In this document: positions 5,244 to 10,198 of the stretch, piece after piece
How the letters are laid out: every line of letters begins with the position of its first letter
How positions within the stretch are numbered: position 1 is the first letter of the stretch
Assembly (NCBI GenBank): GCA_944391265.1
Contig: CALXSX010000005.1
Location: 1 to 10,198 of the forward strand
From: an uncultured Clostridia bacterium
GTDB lineage: Bacteria > Bacillota > Clostridia > UBA1381
DNA length: 10,198 nucleotides
Reading direction: 5' to 3'
Translations under genes and position numbers: made by a program
Notes under the pieces: model-generated
Seen by the model: the letters and a program-made list of their open reading frames with translations, nothing else
Database searches by the model: none
What the model was told of the DNA's origin: nothing

Positions 5244-7082
5244 ATGAGTAAACTCGATAAAATATCCGCATCGGAAGATGTTAAGAAACTGAGCTTTAAC
5301 GAAAAAACAGAGCTATGCTCCGAAATAAGTGATTTTATTATAGACACCGTCTCCAAAAACGGCGGACACCTCGCTTCAAATCTGGGTGTGGTTGAGCTTA
5401 CGGTGGCACTGCACACGGTATTTGACATACCGCGCGATAAATTCGTCTGGGACGTCGGTCACCAGTCTTATGTTAACAAGCTTTTAACAGGGAGGCGCGA
5501 AGGCTTTAAAACGCTCAGAAAGCTGGGCGGCATGAGCGGATTCCCAAAAACAAGCGAGTCGGAAGCAGACGTCTTTAACACCGGGCACAGCTCCACGTCA
5601 ATATCGGCAGCGCTCGGAATAGCGAGGGCGAGAGATTTGTCGGGAGAAAGCTTTTTCGTAGGTGCGATATTCGGTGACGGTTCGCTCACCGGGGGCATGA
5701 TGTACGAGGCGATGAACGACGCCGGCATATCAAAAACGCCGCTGATTCTTATTTTAAACGATAATCATATGTCGATTTCAAAAAATGTCGGCTCCGTATC
5801 AAAGTATCTGCGCGCACTCCGCTTAAATCCGAGATATTCGCATACAAAAAGCGTAGTTGAAAGGTTTCTTGACCGTGTGCCGTATATAGGCGGCTCGGCA
5901 AAAAGGGGAATACGGCGCTTTAAACGCCGTCTGCGCTCTGTTATTTTGCCGAACAACATATTTGAAAACATGGGCTTTGAATATTTCGGACCGGTCGACG
6001 GACACGACCTGAAAAAGCTCATAGAGGTGCTGACTCTTGCGAAAAATGCGAAAAAGCCTGTTTTTGTGCATGTGAGCACGAAAAAGGGCAAGGGCTATCA
6101 GCCGGCAGAGAATTACCCGGAGCGCTTTCACGGGCTCGGTCCGTTCGATAAGGAAACGGGCGAGGTATTGCAGTCAAAGCGCGACTACTCGTCTGTTTTC
6201 GGAGACAAGCTCTTCGACATAGCTCTTGAAAACGAAGACGTTGTGGGAATAACCTGCGCAATGCCGCTCGGAACGGGCATGAGCAGGTTTTCAAAATATT
6301 TCAGGGACAGGTTCTTTGATGTGGGGATAGCCGAACAGCATGGAGTCACCATGGCGGCAGGCCTTGCCGCAGGCGGCAGGATTCCCGTTATACCTGTGTA
6401 TTCATCTTTTCTGCAAAGGGCGTACGACCAGATACTGCACGATGTTTGTCTGCAGAATCTGCACGTCGTTTTCGGTGTCGACCGCGCCGGCATAGTAGGC
6501 GCTGACGGAGAAACGCACCAGGGCATTTACGATATAGCATATCTTTCTTCTATGCCCAACATGGCAATTTTGTCACCGTCCACATTTTCTGAGCTTGAGG
6601 AGATGCTCAGCTACGCGGTAAACGAGCACAACGGACCGATAGCAATACGGTATCCGAGGGGCTCGGCACAGAGCAGCGGACGCATGCCGGCTTTCGAGTT
6701 CGGCAGAGCACACAGGCTGTTTACGGGAAACGCGGTGACTGTTTACGCAACCGGCAGAATGGTTGCAGCTGCACAAGAGGTCAGAAGGATTCTCGGCGAG
6801 GATACATGCGTAGTAGCTGTCCCGACGGTGCGTCCGCTCGACAGGAAAACAATTCTCGAGACGGCATCGCCTATAAGCTGCGTTATAGAGGACGGCATTT
6901 GCTCGGAAGGTCTCGGCAGTGCCATAGCGGAAGTTTTTGCACGCGAAAACGTTGATGCAAAGCTTCTTCTTTTCGGGTTCCCCGACTCACCTGTTCCGGC
7001 AGGGACTATAGGCGAGCTTGACAGAAAATACGGCGTTGACGCCCAGTCGATAGCAGAAGCTGTCAGGCGATTGAAGGGGTGA
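5244..7082 (+). CDS. dxs: 1-deoxy-D-xylulose-5-phosphate synthase
   Basis: A thiamine-diphosphate enzyme that condenses pyruvate and glyceraldehyde 3-phosphate to DXP, the entry step of the MEP isoprenoid pathway (also feeding thiamine and pyridoxal synthesis). The 612 residues are near the usual 620-640. The N-terminal domain has FVWDVGHQSYVNKLLTGR (residues 67-84) and the ThDP/Mg2+ motif GDGSLTGG...N (144-172). The pyrimidine-binding domain carries the catalytic Glu364 in DVGIAEQHGVTMAAG, then DRAGIVGADGETHQGIYD (413-430). The C-terminal transketolase domain (from about 480) contains VPTVRPLD and IEDGICSEGLGSA. ATG 5244 is preferred over the in-frame TTG at 5238 because GAGG (5233-5236) is 7 bases before the ATG. 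It is followed by tlyA six bases after the stop, so the two are almost certainly cotranscribed. Confidence 0.97.
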   Translation: MSKLDKISASEDVKKLSFNEKTELCSEISDFIIDTVSKNGGHLASNLGVVELTVALHTVFDIPRDKFVWDVGHQSYVNKLLTGRREGFKTLRKLGGMSGFPKTSESEADVFNTGHSSTSISAALGIARARDLSGESFFVGAIFGDGSLTGGMMYEAMNDAGISKTPLILILNDNHMSISKNVGSVSKYLRALRLNPRYSHTKSVVERFLDRVPYIGGSAKRGIRRFKRRLRSVILPNNIFENMGFEYFGPVDGHDLKKLIEVLTLAKNAKKPVFVHVSTKKGKGYQPAENYPERFHGLGPFDKETGEVLQSKRDYSSVFGDKLFDIALENEDVVGITCAMPLGTGMSRFSKYFRDRFFDVGIAEQHGVTMAAGLAAGGRIPVIPVYSSFLQRAYDQILHDVCLQNLHVVFGVDRAGIVGADGETHQGIYDIAYLSSMPNMAILSPSTFSELEEMLSYAVNEHNGPIAIRYPRGSAQSSGRMPAFEFGRAHRLFTGNAVTVYATGRMVAAAQEVRRILGEDTCVVAVPTVRPLDRKTILETASPISCVIEDGICSEGLGSAIAEVFARENVDAKLLLFGFPDSPVPAGTIGELDRKYGVDAQSIAEAVRRLKG

Positions 7083-7088
7083 TAATTT

Positions 7089-7895
7089 TTGGCAAAAATA
7101 CGACTTGATGTTTTCATGACAGAAAAAAATCTTGTGCCGAGCCGTGAGAGGGCGAGAGCGCTCATCATGGAAGGACAAGTTTACATAAATAACCAAAAAG
7201 CCGATAAAGCAGGTATGATGATAGACGAAAATGAAAAAAATATAGAAATACGCGGTGAACAGCTTAAATATGTAAGCCGCGGCGGTCTGAAGCTTGAAAA
7301 AGCAATGTCTGTTTTTCCGATAAGCCTTGAAAACAAGGTGTGCATGGATATAGGCGCGTCAACCGGTGGGTTCACGGACTGTATGCTCATGTGCGGCGCA
7401 AAAAAAGTCTACGCGGTAGACGTCGGGTACGGACAGTTTGCGTGGAAGCTCAGGAATGATGAGCGCGTTGTGAACATGGAGCGCACCAACATACGGTACG
7501 TAACGCCTGACATGATAGGAGAGCGCATTGACTTTGCATCGATTGACGTATCGTTTATTTCGCTTAAGCTCGTACTGCCTGTGACGGCACAGCTGCTGTC
7601 GGAGACAGGGGAAGTGGTGGCGCTTATAAAGCCGCAGTTTGAAGCCGGCAGAGGTCAGGTCGGGAAAAAGGGCGTTGTAAGAGATAAAAACGTGCATTTG
7701 CAGGTGATAAAAAATGTCGCTTCGTATGCAGCGGAAAACGGATTTCACGTTTCAGGACTTGACTTTTCGCCCATAAAGGGACCTGAAGGAAATATAGAGT
7801 ACCTTGCGTGGCTCACAAGGGAGAGCAAGGGCGCCGACATAAGCGAAAGCGGTATGGCGGAGCTTGTGAGCCTGTCACATAATAATTTGGATTGA
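7089..7895 (+). CDS. tlyA: TlyA-family 16S/23S rRNA 2'-O-methyltransferase (S4 + FtsJ-like domains)
   Basis: A 268-residue RNA ribose methyltransferase. An S4 RNA-binding domain occupies residues about 4-60 (RLDVFMTEKNLVPSRERARALIMEG split across the first helices, then GQVYINN). The Rossmann-type methyltransferase domain follows, with the SAM motif MDIGASTGGFTDCML (86-100). The Lys-Asp-Lys-Glu tetrad described for TlyA can be placed at K68 (GGLKLEKA), D153 (SIDVSF), K181 (LIKPQFE) and E237 (NIEYL). Family members methylate rRNA and some are also reported as hemolysins; the rRNA role is the safer call. The start is TTG 7089: AAGGGG (7074-7079), inside the end of dxs, lies 9 bases upstream and no in-frame ATG fits the S4 domain. 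A tlyA directly after dxs is part of the known OLE-locus gene order. Confidence 0.94.
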   Translation: MAKIRLDVFMTEKNLVPSRERARALIMEGQVYINNQKADKAGMMIDENEKNIEIRGEQLKYVSRGGLKLEKAMSVFPISLENKVCMDIGASTGGFTDCMLMCGAKKVYAVDVGYGQFAWKLRNDERVVNMERTNIRYVTPDMIGERIDFASIDVSFISLKLVLPVTAQLLSETGEVVALIKPQFEAGRGQVGKKGVVRDKNVHLQVIKNVASYAAENGFHVSGLDFSPIKGPEGNIEYLAWLTRESKGADISESGMAELVSLSHNNLD

Positions 7896-7905
7896 GGTGA
7901 ATTTT

Positions 7906-8799
7906 TTGGGATTGTCCGATTCATGCATGGTTACCTCCAATAAGGTAATAATAAAATCCTATGCAAAAATAAATCTCACATTAGACGTTACTAAAAAGAG
8001 AAAAGACGGGTATCACGACATTGTGACTATAATGCAGACGATAGGTCTGTTCGATGTCGTTACGATAGAAAAAACGCGGAGAAACGGGATAACCTTAAGC
8101 ACAAATCTCAGCTTTCTTCCGACAGATGAAAGAAACATAGCGTACAGGGCGGCAAAGCTGTTTTTTGAAAGAGCGCTCGTGCTGTGTGACATTAAAATAC
8201 ATCTTGAGAAGAGCATACCTGTCGGCGCCGGTCTCGCCGGAGGAAGTTCAAACGCAGCGGCAGTGCTCGTCGGACTTAACAGGATGTTCGGCAGTCCGCT
8301 CACACAAAAGCAGCTCTCAGGCATCGGGGCAGAGCTCGGAGCAGACGTTCCGTTTTGCATGCAGTGCGGCACGGCCCTTTGCAAGGGCATAGGCGATATT
8401 GTAACGCCTCTTGCCGATGCACCGCTTATGCATCTTCTCGTCGTAAAGCCGAAACTGAGCATTTCGACAAGGGATATTTACAAAATACTTGACACCACCG
8501 AGGTGCCGTCTCACCCGGATACAAATGCAATGCTTGACGCGATTACATCAGGCAGCGTAAAAAGCATTGCAAAAAACCTCGCAAACGTGCTGGAGAACGT
8601 AACAGAGCCGCGCTATCCCGTTATAAAGGGAATAAAGCAGACAATGAAAAACCAAGGCGCTTTAGGCTGCATGATGAGCGGCAGCGGCTCGGCAGTGTAC
8701 GGCATTTTTACAACAGCTGCGGCGGCAGATAAGTGCGCCAAATCGTTTTACCCTGACTTCAGGGATGTTTACTCTGTTTCTACATTCAAGGGATTTTAA
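7906..8799 (+). CDS. ispE: 4-diphosphocytidyl-2-C-methyl-D-erythritol kinase
   Basis: A GHMP kinase that phosphorylates CDP-ME in the MEP pathway, downstream of Dxs. From the chosen start it has 297 residues. Seen: the substrate segment SYAKINLTLDV with catalytic K21, DGYHDIVTIMQTI (34-46), the ATP-binding glycine-rich motif PVGAGLAGGSSNAAA (105-119), the catalytic Asp147 in GADVPF, and the C-terminal GHMP motif GCMMSGSGSAVYGIF. I choose TTG 7906 because GAGGTG (7894-7899), overlapping the tlyA stop, is 6 bases upstream. The in-frame GTG 7897 is part of that site, and ATG 7927 would still leave the kinase domain whole, so the N-terminus is uncertain by up to seven residues. It has about 11 residues of N-terminal extension before the usual family start. 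Confidence 0.95.
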   Translation: MGLSDSCMVTSNKVIIKSYAKINLTLDVTKKRKDGYHDIVTIMQTIGLFDVVTIEKTRRNGITLSTNLSFLPTDERNIAYRAAKLFFERALVLCDIKIHLEKSIPVGAGLAGGSSNAAAVLVGLNRMFGSPLTQKQLSGIGAELGADVPFCMQCGTALCKGIGDIVTPLADAPLMHLLVVKPKLSISTRDIYKILDTTEVPSHPDTNAMLDAITSGSVKSIAKNLANVLENVTEPRYPVIKGIKQTMKNQGALGCMMSGSGSAVYGIFTTAAAADKCAKSFYPDFRDVYSVSTFKGF

Positions 8800-8821
8800 A
8801 GATTGAGGAGGTTATAAGGAA

Positions 8822-9424
8822 ATGAATACTGAAGCGCTATTTAGCATAGGCTACGGCCTTTACGTTCTGACTGCGAAGGACGCTGCAAAAGACAACGGCT
8901 GCATAATAAACTGCGTTATGCAGATAACTGAATCACCAAACACTGTTGCCGTGTCGGTAAACAAGCAGAATTACACAACCGAGATGATTCAGGAAACAGG
9001 TGAATTTAACCTGTCCATGCTCACAGAGTCTTGCTCCTTTGACATTTTTAAAAGGTTTGGATTCCAAAGCGGCAAAAACGTCGATAAATTTGACGGGTTC
9101 ACCTCTGCCAAGCGGAGCGAAAACGGTATTTATTTCATAACCGAAGCGACAAACGCATACATCAGCTGCAAGGTGATGAAACAGATAGACATGGGCACGC
9201 ATATAATTTTCATAGCTGTCGTGACAGACTGTGACGTGCTCTCATCTGAGCCGTCGGTGACATATGCGTTTTATCACAAGAACATCAAGCCGAAGCCTGA
9301 AAAGACCGGGAAAAAGGGATTTCGCTGCAAAATATGCGGCTATATATACGAGGGCGACACCCTCCCTCCGGACTTTGTATGCCCGCTGTGCAAGCACGGC
9401 GTTGAAGCGTTTGAAAAGATTTAA
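8822..9424 (+). CDS. Flavin reductase-rubredoxin fusion (high-molecular-weight rubredoxin type)
   Basis: A 200-residue two-domain redox protein. Residues 1-150 match the FMN-binding split-barrel flavin reductase family (NCVMQITESPNTVAVSVNKQNYT, then the FNLSMLTE and FGFQSGKNVDKF segments). Residues 167-200 form a short rubredoxin domain with iron ligands C169, C172, C187 and C190 (FRCKICGYIYEG ... DFVCPLCKHG). A basic, proline-containing linker (about 153-166) joins them. The same layout occurs in Hrb of Moorella, which passes electrons from NADH to flavodiiron proteins for O2 or NO removal; a similar job is inferred here. ATG 8822 follows GAGGAGG (8805-8811, 10 bases). It lies 22 bases after ispE with no terminator between and ends at the strong stem at 9443, so it is probably the last gene of the OLE-dxs operon. 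Confidence 0.9.
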   Translation: MNTEALFSIGYGLYVLTAKDAAKDNGCIINCVMQITESPNTVAVSVNKQNYTTEMIQETGEFNLSMLTESCSFDIFKRFGFQSGKNVDKFDGFTSAKRSENGIYFITEATNAYISCKVMKQIDMGTHIIFIAVVTDCDVLSSEPSVTYAFYHKNIKPKPEKTGKKGFRCKICGYIYEGDTLPPDFVCPLCKHGVEAFEKI

Positions 9425-9442
9425 AAGAAACTTTTGTAAAAC

Positions 9443-9485
9443 AAAAACCGATAATCTTTGCAGTGCAAAAGATTATCGGTTTTTT
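9443..9485. terminator. Strong rho-independent terminator closing the OLE-oapA-dxs-ispE operon
   Basis: Long arms at about 9443-9459 (ACCGATAATCTTT core) and 9467-9485 (AAAGATTATCGGT core) pair over 14 or more bases with one unpaired A. The right arm ends in a run of six T on the plus strand. On the minus strand the left arm gives TTTTTGTTTT, so it may also stop the convergent aroQ transcript. Confidence 0.92.
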
Positions 9486-9501
9486 AAGCTGTATAAATTT
9501 C

Positions 9502-9924
9502 TCAGTGAATGAGGGCGTCAAGTGCCATTATGTACCCGTAAAAACCGAAGCCCGTTATCTGACCTATGCATGACGGCGCCGTCACCGACTTTCTCCTGAA
9601 CTCCTCACGCCTGTGGATATTCGATATATGCACCTCGACGCACGGCGTTGAAACTGACGATATAGCGTCAGCGAGCGCATACGAATAGTGTGTGAACGCG
9701 CCGGGGTTTATGATTATACCGTCGTACACACCGTGTGATTTCTGAATCTCGGTCGCTATCTCGCCCTCGATATTGCTCTGAAAAAAGCTGACCTCTACCC
9801 CTCTTTCAGAGGCGGCGTCCTTAATCATTTCCTCAAGGTCTGAAAGCGTGTTCTTGCCGTATATGTCGGGCTCGCGAACGCCGAGCATATTCAGATTAAC
9901 TCCGTTTATAACAAGTATTTTCAT
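9502..9924 (-). CDS. aroQ: Type II 3-dehydroquinate dehydratase
   Basis: The dodecameric type II enzyme that dehydrates 3-dehydroquinate to 3-dehydroshikimate in the shikimate pathway. At 140 residues it is of standard length. Seen: INGVNLNMLGVREPDIYG (6-23) with the lid Arg17 and catalytic Tyr22; the substrate-binding Asn73 and following NPGAFTHYSYAL with H79; EVHISNIHRREEFRRKSVTA (97-116) with the catalytic His99; and the closing GQITGFGFYGY. The start is ATG 9924, with AGGTGA six bases upstream; the in-frame GTG at 9933 is part of that site. It lies 47 bases after the ispG stop on the same strand, with no terminator seen between, so the two are likely cotranscribed. Confidence 0.95.
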   Translation of the reverse strand: MKILVINGVNLNMLGVREPDIYGKNTLSDLEEMIKDAASERGVEVSFFQSNIEGEIATEIQKSHGVYDGIIINPGAFTHYSYALADAISSVSTPCVEVHISNIHRREEFRRKSVTAPSCIGQITGFGFYGYIMALDALIH

Positions 9925-9971
9925 ATATATCACCTGATTTTAAATTTTTATCTGCGCTTTTAAAAACAGCA

Positions 9972-10198
9972 CTACAGCGCCTCTATTTCTTTAAACAGTT
10001 CGTCTACAAGCGCACTTTCGGGCACCTTCCTTATTATCTCGCCGCGCCTGAATATAAGGCCTTCGCCCTTGCCTCCTGCTATTCCGACATCTGCATCCCT
10101 CGCCTCGCCGGGGCCGTTTACCACACAGCCCATAACGGCAACTTTTATATTCTTGCTGACGCCTTCAAGCCTTTTTTTTTTTTTTTTCTCAATCGATA
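9972..10198 (-). CDS. ispG: 4-hydroxy-3-methylbut-2-enyl diphosphate synthase (flavodoxin), C-terminal part, cut by window edge
   Basis: The last 75 codons of IspG (GcpE), the iron-sulfur enzyme converting MEcPP to HMBPP in the MEP pathway. Reading the minus strand gives KNIKVAVMGCVVNGPGEARD then ADVGIAGGKGEGLIFRRGE and the end KVPESALVDELFKEIEAL. The GCVVNGPGE motif holds one of the three cluster-binding cysteines and, seven residues on, the Glu that is the fourth ligand in characterised IspG. The stop is at 9974-9972. Just before the conserved part, the frame passes through a run of 16 A (plus strand T, 10172-10187) coding for five lysines and the first base of AGG; it stays in frame through the run as given. 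It is the third MEP gene in the window, on the strand opposite to dxs and ispE. Confidence 0.92.
   Translation of the reverse strand, partial: SIEKKKKKRLEGVSKNIKVAVMGCVVNGPGEARDADVGIAGGKGEGLIFRRGEIIRKVPESALVDELFKEIEAL

Noticed and set aside
4952..5428. Minus-strand frame of 158 codons spanning the oapA-dxs junction
   Set aside because: It lies opposite two well-supported genes, has no ribosome binding site, and resembles no family.

Overview
The window looks like a chromosomal segment from a Firmicute of the clostridial type. The signs are strong AGGAGG-like ribosome binding sites, sigma-A promoters close to TTGACA-17-TATAAT, frequent TTG starts, an HPr-like protein lacking the usual histidine, a flavin reductase-rubredoxin fusion typical of anaerobes, and a secreted protein with a copper-amine-oxidase-like N-terminal domain. 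No mobile element, CRISPR array, tRNA or rRNA was seen.

Layout. (1) 1-570: the 3' end of an OmpR-family response regulator and a bidirectional terminator. (2) 601-2071: two minus-strand genes, each with its own promoter: a secreted protein with a stalk domain and a cohesin-like domain, and a small HPr-like protein. (3) 2196-3901: mtaB (tRNA methylthiotransferase) and a HIT-family hydrolase with its own consensus promoter. (4) About 3944-4560: a long, structured, G+C-rich non-coding region with a good promoter, which I identify as OLE RNA (ornate, large, extremophilic). It is followed directly by oapA, the membrane protein partner of OLE. (5) 5244-9424: dxs, tlyA, ispE and a flavin reductase-rubredoxin gene, tightly spaced on the same strand, ending at a strong terminator. 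(6) 9502-10198, minus strand: aroQ and the 3' end of ispG.

The centrepiece is the OLE RNA-oapA-dxs-tlyA block. That order is the gene neighbourhood known for OLE RNA in Bacillus halodurans and relatives. Here the upstream partners usual there (xseA/xseB/ispA) are replaced by mtaB and hinT, and ispE and a redox protein follow tlyA. Three MEP isoprenoid pathway genes (dxs, ispE, ispG) lie within 5 kb of the OLE RNA. The OLE call rests on gene order, the downstream OapA with its DxxxD motif, RNA-like structure, about 610 nt of length and the lack of a credible protein; I could not run a covariance search.
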